Positions 52,444 through 60,379 of a stretch of 64,000 bases of DNA are shown here, in pieces (within the stretch, counting starts at the first letter, position 1; each line of letters begins with the position of its first letter). Source of the stretch: Bin87 sp963665395 (GTDB lineage Bacteria; Chloroflexota; Dehalococcoidia; Lucifugimonadales; UBA3495); the NCBI GenBank assembly GCA_963665395.2, contig OY762251.1, positions 930,001-994,000 on the forward strand, given 5' to 3'. The notes under the pieces are model-generated. The model was not told the DNA's origin and did no database searches. It was given only the letters and a program-made list of their open reading frames with translations. The position numbers were made by a program, and so were the translations under genes.

Positions 52444-53394
52444 TCAAACTGCGGTCAATCCCCGGTCGGGGTCATCATCATTATCGTTACCATCGCCGTC
52501 ATCCCCGTCGTCGCCGCCGAAGTCCAGGCCCTGCAAGAACTCTTCAATGCTGGACGGCAGGGGCGTCGTGGGTTCGGGCCGGTCGTCGCCTCCGTACTCG
52601 CTGTCGTACATCTCTTCGATGCGGACCAGCACGTCGCCGTCGGGCAACTGTCCATCCTTGGAAGTCAGCTCGTCGTACTGTTTCTGGCCCCGTTCCGCCT
52701 GGGCGATGTAATCCGGCAGATCGTAAAGCCGGCAGAGCAGGCCCATCATGCGGGCCGCGCCCTGGTAATCGTCGTCCAGGTTGAGGTATTGGGGCAGGTG
52801 CACCACGAAGGCGCGAGTCTCCAGCCCCATCTTCGTTGCCGTCTCGGTGACGGTGTAGGTGATGGTGGTCGGCCCTTCGTAGCTGCTGGCGCGGGCGTTG
52901 GCGATGCGGTAATCCCGCTCCACGTTCTCCCCGGTGCCCAATCCCGATACCACCAGCGGGCGGGTATGGGGCACCATGTCGTACATCCCGCCAATCAGGG
53001 CGTACTGCTTGACGCCAAAGTGCCGGATGATCTCCAGCAACGCATCCGAGTAATCCTCGCCGTAGAGATGAGGTTCCAGCAGGTGGGCGGTCAGGATGTG
53101 CTGGCCGTCCTCCGGGTTGGCGTACCGGATGATGGTGTTGGGTATGGTTACTTCACGCTGTCCGTTGACCAGGTACGACCGGGGCCGGTAGCGCGTGAAG
53201 TCGTAGAACCGTCCGGGACGATACAGGCGGCCCAACTCCCGGCTGCGCAGGTGCCGTTCAATGCGTCCCAGCGCGAGACTGCCCACGTTGCCCACGTCAA
53301 TCCAGGGCCGCAACACCGCCAACAGATGCGGCTCGTGCAACTCGGGAACGGGTTCGGCGATGTCAAATTCTCCGATTCTCATAACAGGACTCAC
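52444..53394 (-). CDS. PAC2-family protein with acidic tail
   Basis: 316 residues of the PAC2 superfamily: HLLAVLRPWIDVGNVGSLALGRIERHL near residue 25, HILTAHLLEPHLYGEDYSDALLEIIRHFGVKQYALIGGMYDMVPHTRPL, and VVHLPQYLNLDDDYQGAARMMGLLCRLYDLP, the usual helical end. The last 40 residues are very acidic (GGDDGDDGDGNDNDDDPD). It is a distant paralogue of 12717-13688 and precedes the M20 peptidase on the same strand with 13 bp between, so the two are co-transcribed. The start is uncertain: GTG 53394 or ATG 53382. Confidence 0.75.
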   Translation of the reverse strand: MSPVMRIGEFDIAEPVPELHEPHLLAVLRPWIDVGNVGSLALGRIERHLRSRELGRLYRPGRFYDFTRYRPRSYLVNGQREVTIPNTIIRYANPEDGQHILTAHLLEPHLYGEDYSDALLEIIRHFGVKQYALIGGMYDMVPHTRPLVVSGLGTGENVERDYRIANARASSYEGPTTITYTVTETATKMGLETRAFVVHLPQYLNLDDDYQGAARMMGLLCRLYDLPDYIAQAERGQKQYDELTSKDGQLPDGDVLVRIEEMYDSEYGGDDRPEPTTPLPSSIEEFLQGLDFGGDDGDDGDGNDNDDDPDRGLTAV

Positions 53395-53440
53395 GGTAGC
53401 ATTCAGGTCTCACAGCGTCAAGGCAACCGATTGGTGTTAC

Positions 53441-53603
53441 CAGGGCTATCGCATATGGACGGTTTAACGCCCGTCATTCCGGCGAAAGCCGGAATCCAGT
53501 GACCGAATTCGTTAGTCATATTTCAGATTCGTTCAGTTTTTGACCGATGGACTCCGGCTTCCGTCGGAGTGACGGGGTTGAAATTTCATATGCGATAGCC
53601 CTG
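53441..53603. mobile_element. MITE, family A copy 2
   Basis: 163 bp with perfect 17-bp inverted ends CAGGGCTATCGCATATG, the same as the ISAs1 element at 725-1991. The 10-bp target TTGGTGTTAC is repeated at 53431-53440 and 53604-53613. The core is a GTCATTCCGGCGAAAGCCGG-type inverted repeat. Confidence 0.95.
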
Positions 53604-53621
53604 TTGGTGTTACGGGTTAGG

Positions 53622-53649
53622 GTAGGGGCGAATAATTATTCGCCCCTAC
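53622..53649. repeat. 28-bp palindrome, solo copy
   Basis: GTAGGGGCGAATAATTAT continuing to TCGCCCCTAC, just downstream of the TPP-enzyme beta-subunit gene. It could serve as a hairpin at the 3' end of that transcript. Confidence 0.95.
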
Positions 53650-53659
53650 ACAACGGGGA

Positions 53660-54244
53660 TTACGCTATTCCCAACTCGGCCTGCATATCGGCCACCGCCT
53701 GGTTGCGGGTCTTGCGCTGCCATTGGGGCCGGGCGTTGATGGGTTCGTTGATGATTTCGGGGTCGATCTTCAGCGCGACGAACACCGGGCCGGGCTGGCC
53801 GAGGATCTCCTCAATCTGGCCGGCGAAGTCCTCCAGGTTGTCGATGGCGTAGGTGGCCGGATAGCCGCAGCCCTGGGCCACCACGTCGTATTCCATCTGC
53901 TCGGCGTTGGGCACGGGCTGGCCGCCGGTGGTGGCATAGACCCCGTTGTCCAGCATGAAGTGGTACAGGTTGGCCGGCGCCTTCTCGGCGATGGTGGGCA
54001 GCGCGCCCATGCCCATCAGCACGTCGCCCTCGGAGTCGAACAGCACCACCCGCTGCTCGGGAATCGCCAGGGCCAGGCCCAGGGCAAAGGAGGCGTGGCC
54101 GCCCATGGCCGGGTCGCCCAGGGGCAGGTCCCGGTCGGGCTGGTCGCTCAGCTCTACCCAGTGCCGCCCGCCGCGCCCCGGTATCACCACCGCGTCGCCG
54201 CGATGCCTGTTGAAAATCTCCAGCATTTCCGCCGTTTTCATCAT
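53660..54244 (-). CDS. TPP-dependent decarboxylase beta subunit (sulfopyruvate decarboxylase-like)
   Basis: 194 residues of the PP-binding half of a TPP enzyme. The motif runs EGDVLMGMGALPTIAEKAPANLYHFMLDNGVYATTGGQP, i.e. GD then about 27 residues then N, which holds Mg and the diphosphate of TPP. MGGHASFALGLALAIPEQRVVLFD precedes it. ATG 54244 is favoured by AGGAAGTG 9 nt upstream over GTG 54253. It follows the alpha-subunit gene on the same strand, so the two make an alpha/beta enzyme of the ComD/ComE kind. Confidence 0.87.
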   Translation of the reverse strand: MMKTAEMLEIFNRHRGDAVVIPGRGGRHWVELSDQPDRDLPLGDPAMGGHASFALGLALAIPEQRVVLFDSEGDVLMGMGALPTIAEKAPANLYHFMLDNGVYATTGGQPVPNAEQMEYDVVAQGCGYPATYAIDNLEDFAGQIEEILGQPGPVFVALKIDPEIINEPINARPQWQRKTRNQAVADMQAELGIA

Positions 54245-54276
54245 ATTGGTCACTTCCTATTGTTACGGGCCACGTC

Positions 54277-54305
54277 TGTAGGGGCGAATAATTATTCGCC
54301 CCTAC
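54277..54305. repeat. 28-bp palindrome copy (29 bp here)
   Basis: GTAGGGGCGAATAATTAT continuing to TCGCCCCCTAC, with one extra C. It lies in the 77-bp gap between alpha- and beta-subunit genes of the TPP enzyme and would put a hairpin within the operon. Confidence 0.95.
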
Positions 54306-54321
54306 GGATTGACGCTGGCGT

Positions 54322-54831
54322 TCACCGGCTTACGTTGAAGCCGTGGTACTCGTCGCCCACCAGCACGGCCACCGGCCGCTTGTTCCGCTCCGCCTCGGCG
54401 AAGGCGATGGAGATGCGGTCGGCGTCCTCGTCCGATTCCACCAGGTAGTAGTTGATGTTGAAGGCGTGGAGGAACCGCTCGGTGTAGAAGGCGGCGGTGT
54501 CGTTGATGACGCCGTGGCGGGTCCAGCCCCGGTAGCCTACCATCATCACCACCGGCACGTTCATCCCGATGCCCCAGCCGCGCAGGGAGTCGCCCGACTC
54601 CATCATGCCGGTGTTCTGGATGAGGATGACCGGCTTCTTGCCGCCGGCGGCCAGGCCGGCCGCGGTGGAAAAGGCGTGGCCCTCCCGGCTCACGGGCACC
54701 AGGTCGATGCTGGGCTCCTCGCTCATCAACACGTAGAGAAAGTTCGTCTCGCTGTCGGGCAGCCAGACCACGTGGGTAGCGCCGTTCTTCTTCAACTCCG
54801 CCAGCACGGTGGCGGGACTCAACTCGGCCAT
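54322..54831 (-). CDS. TPP-dependent decarboxylase alpha subunit (sulfopyruvate decarboxylase-like)
   Basis: 169 residues from ATG 54831 (AGGTG 6 nt upstream). The pyrimidine-binding half with HVVWLPDSETNFLYVLMSEEP, the Glu-containing VPVSREGHAFSTAAGLAAGGKKPVILIQNTG (the Glu that activates TPP), then MMVGYRGWTRHG and INYYLVESDEDADRISIAF. Paralogue of 100-612. With the beta gene it likely decarboxylates a short 2-oxo acid. Known ComDE acts on 3-sulfopyruvate in coenzyme M synthesis, but such pairs in bacteria often serve other routes. Confidence 0.88.
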   Translation of the reverse strand: MAELSPATVLAELKKNGATHVVWLPDSETNFLYVLMSEEPSIDLVPVSREGHAFSTAAGLAAGGKKPVILIQNTGMMESGDSLRGWGIGMNVPVVMMVGYRGWTRHGVINDTAAFYTERFLHAFNINYYLVESDEDADRISIAFAEAERNKRPVAVLVGDEYHGFNVSR

Positions 54832-55007
54832 GAAGGACACCTGCCTGCTAATCAATGTTGGGGGCAACCGGCGCCGGCGCCGAGTTGCCGCCCACAGATA
54901 TACCCGGCAGGCGGGGCGGCGTCAACCGGGAAACGCCCGGAACGTTTGTTATAATTGTGAACGCAAGAAGACAGCTCTCAACAGCCTGCGGATAAGTGGA
55001 GCATCTT

Positions 55008-55229
55008 ATGAGTACCGAGAATCGTTCCAACCTAATCCCGCCCGGGACCGGACAGTCTTATGACTTGGCAAAGCGTATCGCTGAATTGGAGGAGATGGGA
55101 ATTGTGTCGGGGAGCGGCGGCGGCCGCCGCCGGGCTTCGTTGCAGGATGTGACTACGCTTCCGCCCGAAGCTTTGCAATGGTTCCTTGACCAGCAGTATA
55201 AGGGTCACCCGGAGCAGGGTGAAAAATGA
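55008..55229 (+). CDS. Small hypothetical protein
   Basis: 73 residues from ATG 55008 (GGAG 8 nt upstream; TATAAT at 54950-54955 may be its -10). MSTENRSNLIPPGTGQSYDLAKRIAELEEMGIVSG has one amphipathic helix, then a basic, glycine-rich turn (SGGGRRRAS) and ALQWFLDQQYKGHPEQGEK. It resembles small antitoxins in size and charge but matches no family I know. It begins the defence-like island. Confidence 0.5.
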   Translation: MSTENRSNLIPPGTGQSYDLAKRIAELEEMGIVSGSGGGRRRASLQDVTTLPPEALQWFLDQQYKGHPEQGEK

Positions 55230-55446
55230 CGATGTATCGCCAGTCGGCAGCCTATGGATTATGCCCAACCGCCCGCTGGCGGCCGAAATGGCGGCAATTG
55301 CCGAAGTTGCCCGACTGCCGGCTGCTCGTATGTGGCGCTTGGCGACTGCCCTGTTTTTCGCCGGGCTGATCCCCGGCCTGATCTTCATCACGCTCGACGA
55401 GCAGCAGGAAACCGCGGCGCGGGACTTGGGGTTAGCGGTGGAATGA
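55219..55446 (+). CDS. Small membrane protein candidate
   Basis: About 75 residues from GTG 55219, overlapping the previous stop, with GGAG 4 nt upstream. One hydrophobic segment (MWRLATALFFAGLIPGLIFITL) follows a helical N-terminal part (AAEMAAIAEVARLPAAR). No family is recognised. It may be a partner of the preceding gene. Confidence 0.35.
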   Translation: MKNDDVSPVGSLWIMPNRPLAAEMAAIAEVARLPAARMWRLATALFFAGLIPGLIFITLDEQQETAARDLGLAVE

Positions 55447-55457
55447 CCTCCTCCGGC

Positions 55458-55510
55458 GCCCGGTGCCCGTGGTCCAGCCACGTAGGGCGGGTTGTACACG
55501 GGTTCGGCCC
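55458..55510 (-). pseudogene. Degenerate fragment of the MmeI-like gene 3' end
   Basis: On the minus strand it codes TTRPTWLDHGHRAPEEV, matching NQRPTWLDNAHRALDEAV near the end of the enzyme at 57632-60379. This is a third, much decayed copy of that 3' end, after those at 57632 and 56345. Confidence 0.6.
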
Positions 55511-55566
55511 GCGCCGGCCTGCGCAAACCTTCCAGAAACGGTTAGCTGCCCGGCCAATCCCGCTCG

Positions 55567-55707
55567 TCACTGGCCGATGCCGCCCCTGACCAGCGAAATC
55601 GTCACAAAGGCGACCGCCAGGAGTATGATGCCGGCAATCGGAACAAGAGCCCATACCCATTCTGTGAAATCGTCGTCCGAGATGATTTCACGTATCTTGC
55701 TCACCAT
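55567..55707 (-). CDS. Tiny membrane protein, MVSKI family copy 1
   Basis: 46 residues (MVSKIREIISDDDFTEWVWALVPI...). A charged N-terminal helix is followed by one membrane helix (VPIAGIILLAVAFVTISLV) and the end RGGIGQ. AAGGAG lies 9 nt before the ATG at 55707. The same layout occurs in the gene at 55862-55993, which argues that both are real. Function unknown; size and shape fit small toxins, holins or regulators. Confidence 0.6.
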   Translation of the reverse strand: MVSKIREIISDDDFTEWVWALVPIAGIILLAVAFVTISLVRGGIGQ

Positions 55708-55861
55708 TTGGTTCGCTCCTTGGTGAAACCCCGGCGGCGGCAATGGTGTCGATCCGCTGTTGATAACCAACTGCGGGAAATGCCATACTGGTTACGACAA
55801 GGGTGAGCTGTGGAGATTCGCCAGCGTCCGCCGAGGCTGACCGCGCTAACCCTCTCCGGAT

Positions 55862-55993
55862 TTAGCCGCCCCGGAGCAGGCTGATTGCAGTAAGTGCAAT
55901 GATTCCCAATATAATGGCGACGACAGGCACTGCCGCCCAGAAGTACTCGCCAAAAATCTCGCCTGCAACGACGGAAACGATTTTGCTAACCAT
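55862..55993 (-). CDS. Tiny membrane protein, MVSKI family copy 2
   Basis: 43 residues: MVSKIVSVVAGEIFGEYFW then one membrane helix (VPVVAIILGIIALTAISLL) ending RGG. GGAAAGGAGAGAG precedes the ATG at 55993, a very strong ribosome site. The shared start MVSKI, the shared helix position and the shared RGG end identify it as a paralogue of 55567-55707. Function unknown. Confidence 0.6.
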   Translation of the reverse strand: MVSKIVSVVAGEIFGEYFWAAVPVVAIILGIIALTAISLLRGG

Positions 55994-56110
55994 CGAGCTC
56001 TCTCCTTTCCAGTTCCCCGTTGCCCGCTGCGACAGCGTCAATTTCTTGCTGGAAGCCCACCAACAGAAACCCTAGACTGCTTCCCACCAATGAATAGCGT
56101 AATTGCCAAG

Positions 56111-56242
56111 TCAAAAAATAGAAATGACGGCAGCGTACACACCAGCAGTACAGTGCCGACGCTTGTCATCCCACAGGGCCGCTCTGTGCTTCACCTGCTG
56201 GTAATACGTCATCGGCCTGAAACGCCGGCGATGTATCTTCAT
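56111..56242 (-). CDS. Tiny basic protein candidate
   Basis: 43 residues starting MKIHRRRFRPMTYYQQVKHR and ending with a short hydrophobic stretch (TAGVYAAVISIF). CAGGAGAATG lies 10 nt before the ATG. Not recognised. It lies upstream of the two MVSKI genes on the same strand and may belong to the same transcript. Confidence 0.35.
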   Translation of the reverse strand: MKIHRRRFRPMTYYQQVKHRAALWDDKRRHCTAGVYAAVISIF

Positions 56243-56344
56243 GGCACATTCTCCTGACAGCAGGATCGCAACGCGATCACGTACCGGTCGACTTCAAGAT
56301 AGCGCGCCCCAACACAATTGGCAACTGTGCGTGAGACGTCACCC

Positions 56345-56560
56345 CTACCCTGCCCGCTCCAAATTCAGCGCCAGCAGCCGCTCCAGTATCTCCCCCTCCG
56401 CCAGGTCCCCCGGCCAGCCGTAGGCGTCCGCTACCGCCTCATCCAGCGCCCGGTGCGCGTTGTCCAGCCACGTGGGCCGAGCGTTGTACAGGTTGGTCAG
56501 CGTGCGCCGCCGCAACTCAGTCGCGCTGGCGTCCGGTTGTGATTTCATGCGCGATTGCCC
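56345..56560 (-). pseudogene. Duplicated 3' end of the MmeI-like gene
   Basis: About 200 bp repeating the last 65 or so codons of the enzyme at 57632-60379 with few changes (ELRRRTLTNLYNARPTWLDN, then AHRALDEAVADAYGWPGDLAEG and the ERAG stop). Upstream codons in this frame are unrelated and non-coding in look. The pair of repeats brackets the DUF3800 gene. Confidence 0.85.
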
Positions 56561-56705
56561 TGGCCGCGCCTTGAAAAACCTTGACATCCCCGGCGCATAT
56601 AGGGCATTATTTACCCAAGCGCGGAGTGGTCGGAGCACGCCGTCCCGCCTAAGGGACAGGCGCCGGACATAGCCGCGCTTCTGCTTTCTGAGTTGTCGGG
56701 CTAAC

Positions 56706-57569
56706 TCACCAATTGCCCCGGCGCACCGTGAACTTGGACGGCGATTCCCAACTTTGGGATGAGGCATCCTTTTCCAATAACCGCGTTCCTGAGGGCAGGT
56801 CCAACCGGCTTTTTACGAATTCGACCAGCTCCCGCTTTTCTCCGGCGCGCTGCGATGTCGTGCCGTAATAGCCGTTGGCGTCTTTCCAATCGAACTGCAC
56901 ACAGCCCAGCAGAACATCCACAATCTGCAAATAAACAGACATATCGGAAGTGGCCCGCAGGCAACCCTTCACAGATGGAACGGAGCAGAGCATATCCTCA
57001 ATATACACCGATGAGCGGTCCGGTTTATCCTGCAAGTCCACTATGGCGAACACATCCCGGTCGAGCCGATGCTCCATCAACTCCCTCGCCAAGTCAGCGT
57101 ATGCCCACCAGGTATCGCCGTTCCAGCGCGACAGGTCATAGCTGGGTTCAAGTCGGTCCATTATCAGCGAGTGGAACTGCGGCTCAGGGAGGGAGAAGTA
57201 GAGGTTCAGCAAGTCGATGTACTGCTGGAGGTTGAAGCGGGTCACTTCGCTGAACTTGTATTCGTGGTGGCGGGTGGAATGCATCAAACGGTCAATTTCC
57301 CGTAGGGTTGGCAACTCGCCGCGAGACTGAACTTCCTTACGGATGCGGCCACGCTCGGCCATCCGCTCTGAAGAGAAATTGAAATGCAAGCGGTACAGGC
57401 TATTGGTGATAGCCTTGGTATCGGGTATGACCAGAACCCCAATGCCGTACACGGGTTGCTGTTGACGTTGGCCGGAGAGTATTCCGGTTTCGTCGATGAA
57501 AGCAGGGCAGATTTCCATTCCACAATCACAAACATCGTACACCCTCGGCGTCAATGTAATTGAGAACAT
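56706..57569 (-). CDS. DUF3800-type protein
   Basis: 287 residues. Near the N-terminus ICPAFIDETG is the Asp-Glu start typical of DUF3800, an RNase H-like family common in defence islands. VYGIGVLVIP follows. A later acidic block (ALARELMEHRLDRDVFAIVDLQDKPD) and VDVLLGCVQFDWKDANGYYG fit the rest of the fold. The start is uncertain: ATG 57569 or ATG 57521. The gene is bracketed by direct repeats of the methylase 3' end and is slightly AT-richer than that gene, both signs of insertion. Confidence 0.75.
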   Translation of the reverse strand: MFSITLTPRVYDVCDCGMEICPAFIDETGILSGQRQQQPVYGIGVLVIPDTKAITNSLYRLHFNFSSERMAERGRIRKEVQSRGELPTLREIDRLMHSTRHHEYKFSEVTRFNLQQYIDLLNLYFSLPEPQFHSLIMDRLEPSYDLSRWNGDTWWAYADLARELMEHRLDRDVFAIVDLQDKPDRSSVYIEDMLCSVPSVKGCLRATSDMSVYLQIVDVLLGCVQFDWKDANGYYGTTSQRAGEKRELVEFVKSRLDLPSGTRLLEKDASSQSWESPSKFTVRRGNW

Positions 57570-57631
57570 ACAATCAACAGGAACCAAAATGGGAAGAGCG
57601 TTGGCCAATACCGTCCCTCTTACCCTTACCC

Positions 57632-60379
57632 CTACCCCGCCCGCTCCAAATTCAGCGCCAGCAGCCGCTCCAGTATCTCCCCTTCCGCCAGGTCCCCCGG
57701 CCACCCGTAGGCGTCGGCTACCGCCTCATCCAGCGCCCGGTGCGCGTTGTCCAGCCACGTCGGCCGTTGGTTGTACAGGTTGGTCAGCGTCCGCCGCCGC
57801 AACTCCGCTGCGCTGACGCCGCCCTCCGGATTCAGCCAGCCCTCCCGCAGCCGGTTCAACTCGGCGGCGGCCGCGGCGATGGCATCCCGCTGGACGTCGG
57901 TGGGACGCGGGAACGGGAAGGTTTCAAAGCAGGTGGTAGGCGTGTAGCGTGGGCGTGTTTCCAACTGCGTACCCATCGCTGATGCCCAAGTCAAATGTAT
58001 GTAGCTTTGCAGCACGCCAAAGAAATAATCATCATCCCGAGCGAACACGATGATTGTGGCATCCGGCAGTACGTCGCCATCAATCCACGCAAACATCCGA
58101 TGCCTGGAGACCATGCTGGTGCCAATGTACCGCTGTAAGCCCGCCAATGCTTGCCGCATACCGGGACGGGCCTCGGCATGTATCCACCACAATTCGGCAT
58201 AACGCCGCCTATTATTCTTCACCCTTTGCGGCTTTACGTTCGTTGCTAAATACTCGAATGGAGCCTCATATAAAGCGGCCTCATGTTCCGGCATATCTGT
58301 GCCAAAGTCTATTATCCACATATTGCGAGAATGTTGATTAATGTCGCGGCCTATCACCCACCGTCTGATGACGTCGCTGTTAGGCTTGCCGTGGGGGTTC
58401 GGCTGAACCAGCATATCCTTCGCAACTTCCTCTGAAATCTCAAACGGGCCAACTTTCGTAGCTCCCATAAAACTAATGCTGGAGTTCTCTGCCAGGGATC
58501 TTGCCAACGACAAATCAGACCCCACTGTCAAGTCAACGTTGATGTTTGTCACCGCGAGACCGTCCAGATAGCGGTCGGTTTCGCTCCCATCGTCAAAACA
58601 GATGATGGACACGTGAACAGCAGCGGAACCAGGTTCTTCCGGTTTCCATTCCAAATCGGCGTAGGCCGCGAAAATGTCGCCGGTTTCCTTTATGCGAGCG
58701 AGCACGGGACGGTTGGATTGGAACCGTATCGCCTGCGTCGCCAGCAGGCCGGCCCGTTTCGCTGCGCCGGCCTCAATCTGCGCCCGCGCTTTCTCGAACC
58801 AGTAGCAGCACAGGTCGCTGTAGTTGGGAATCCGATTGCCGTACAGTCCATACACTGCGCCAACGTAATCATCGCCCAATGATTCACGGAATGGGAAATG
58901 CCCCAGAAACGGCGGATTGCCCACGATGAACTCCGCCGCCGGCCATTCCGGTTCCGCCGGCTGCTCCGGATCCGTCAGGTCCAGTATGGCGTCCGTCTGC
59001 CGGATGGTGTCCAAAGGCGTCAGTATCGGACTCTGCGTGTACGGAAAGCCGTTGCTCTGGTGCCACTGGATGTAGCCAATCCACAACGCCGTCCGCGCCA
59101 GTTCCGCCGCGTAGTGGTTGATCTCCAGCCCCAGCATTTGATTGGGTTGCACCGTGGGCGTCAACCCTCCCCAGCCCTGGGCCGCCGCGAAGTCAATCAC
59201 CTCCTTCTCGAAGTCCAGCAGCGAGCGCAGGGCGATGTACAGGAAGTTGCCGCTGCCGCAGGCCGGGTCGAGAACGGTTACGGACGCGAGGCGCCGGCGG
59301 AAGGCTTCCAGCCGGGCGCGGGCCGCATCGCCATCGTCCTCGCGTAGGGGCGAATAATTATTCGCCCCTACACCCCGCTCGTCCAACAATCCCTCGATCT
59401 CCCCGCGCGCCGCCGCCCACTCCCTCCGCAGCGGCGTCATCACCACCGGCTCCACCACCAGCGCGATGTCGTCCGCGCCGGTGTAGTGCGCTCCCGTCTG
59501 GGCCCGCTTGGATGCGTCCAACGCCCGCTCGAACAGGGTGCCGAAGATGGACGGCTCGATGTCCCGCCAGTTCTTTTCGCAGGCTTCACCCAGCCGCTGC
59601 AATGCCACCGTGCTCAATTCCACCGTATCAATAGCGTTGAACAGGTCGCCGTTGAAGTGGGCGATTTCGTCCGCGCCGGAAAACCCGCCCGTGGCCATCT
59701 GGGCGAACAGGCTGCGGATGGCCCGGTCAAAGGTCGCCGGATCCCGGTAATGCTGCTGCGCGATGCGGGTGAACAAGCCATCGGGCAACAGGCCGGCGTC
59801 CTCGGAGTACAGGCAGAACACCAGTTGATTGAGGTAGCGGGCTAATCTTTCGGGGTCCTCGTTACGCTCTTCCATATCCTCAACGATGGACTGGAACAGC
59901 GCCGCCGTTTCGCGGGTGACGGCATCCACCGAGCGCAAGCGTTCCCGGAAACGGTGCGGCGCGAAGAAGGCGTCCCGCACCAGTCCCAACCGTTCCGGCT
60001 GTTCCAGCTCGGATACCCCGATGTCGTAGCGGGCCGTCTCCATGCCCGGGAAGTTGGTCTGTACCCGTATCGTCTGGAAGGACGACACGATGAGCAGGGG
60101 CGGCGTTTTCAGATGCACCTGGTAGCGCAGCAGCTGGTCGAAGGCCCCGTCCAGCTGGGCGTCCCGCCCCTTGAACTCCCAGCCGAAATGCTCCTCAAAG
60201 TAGGCGTCGGCGAACCCGCCCGGCACCGCTTTCTCAAAGGTGAACGCCTCGGGATCCCCATACGCCGCCGGCGTGGGGTGCCCCACCAGGCCGCACAGGT
60301 CGTTGAAGAACGACTGCGCCCCCTGCCGCTCGCCAAAGCCGGCATTGCTCCAGCGGTCAATGAACTCCGCCGGCGTCAT
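57632..60379 (-). CDS. MmeI-like type IIL restriction-modification enzyme
   Basis: 915 residues, the size of MmeI-type single-chain enzymes that both methylate and cut DNA. In order: an N-terminal nuclease domain with WEFKGRD (Glu68-x-Lys70), a helical domain (SLFAQMATGGFSGADEIAHFNGDLFN), and the methylase with DPACGSGNF (about 369-377) and VGNPPFLG (about 486). A target-recognition region and a C-terminal domain (NLYNQRPTWLDNAHRALDEAV) close the chain. About ten residues at 336-345 (GANNYSPLRE) are encoded by an inserted copy of the 28-bp palindrome, in frame, just before the methylase motif. Its ATG overlaps the retropepsin-like gene by 4 bp. Confidence 0.88.
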   Translation of the reverse strand: MTPAEFIDRWSNAGFGERQGAQSFFNDLCGLVGHPTPAAYGDPEAFTFEKAVPGGFADAYFEEHFGWEFKGRDAQLDGAFDQLLRYQVHLKTPPLLIVSSFQTIRVQTNFPGMETARYDIGVSELEQPERLGLVRDAFFAPHRFRERLRSVDAVTRETAALFQSIVEDMEERNEDPERLARYLNQLVFCLYSEDAGLLPDGLFTRIAQQHYRDPATFDRAIRSLFAQMATGGFSGADEIAHFNGDLFNAIDTVELSTVALQRLGEACEKNWRDIEPSIFGTLFERALDASKRAQTGAHYTGADDIALVVEPVVMTPLRREWAAARGEIEGLLDERGVGANNYSPLREDDGDAARARLEAFRRRLASVTVLDPACGSGNFLYIALRSLLDFEKEVIDFAAAQGWGGLTPTVQPNQMLGLEINHYAAELARTALWIGYIQWHQSNGFPYTQSPILTPLDTIRQTDAILDLTDPEQPAEPEWPAAEFIVGNPPFLGHFPFRESLGDDYVGAVYGLYGNRIPNYSDLCCYWFEKARAQIEAGAAKRAGLLATQAIRFQSNRPVLARIKETGDIFAAYADLEWKPEEPGSAAVHVSIICFDDGSETDRYLDGLAVTNINVDLTVGSDLSLARSLAENSSISFMGATKVGPFEISEEVAKDMLVQPNPHGKPNSDVIRRWVIGRDINQHSRNMWIIDFGTDMPEHEAALYEAPFEYLATNVKPQRVKNNRRRYAELWWIHAEARPGMRQALAGLQRYIGTSMVSRHRMFAWIDGDVLPDATIIVFARDDDYFFGVLQSYIHLTWASAMGTQLETRPRYTPTTCFETFPFPRPTDVQRDAIAAAAAELNRLREGWLNPEGGVSAAELRRRTLTNLYNQRPTWLDNAHRALDEAVADAYGWPGDLAEGEILERLLALNLERAG
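59344..59371. repeat. 28-bp palindrome inside a coding sequence
   Basis: GTAGGGGCGAATAATTAT continuing to TCGCCCCTAC, identical to the intergenic copies, but read as codons for GANNYSPL within the MmeI-like enzyme. The reading frame is open on both sides. Confidence 0.95.

Noticed and set aside
56545..56562. GCGCGATTGCCCTGG as another ISAs1-type end
   Set aside because: It resembles the end sequence but no partner end or target duplication was found nearby.
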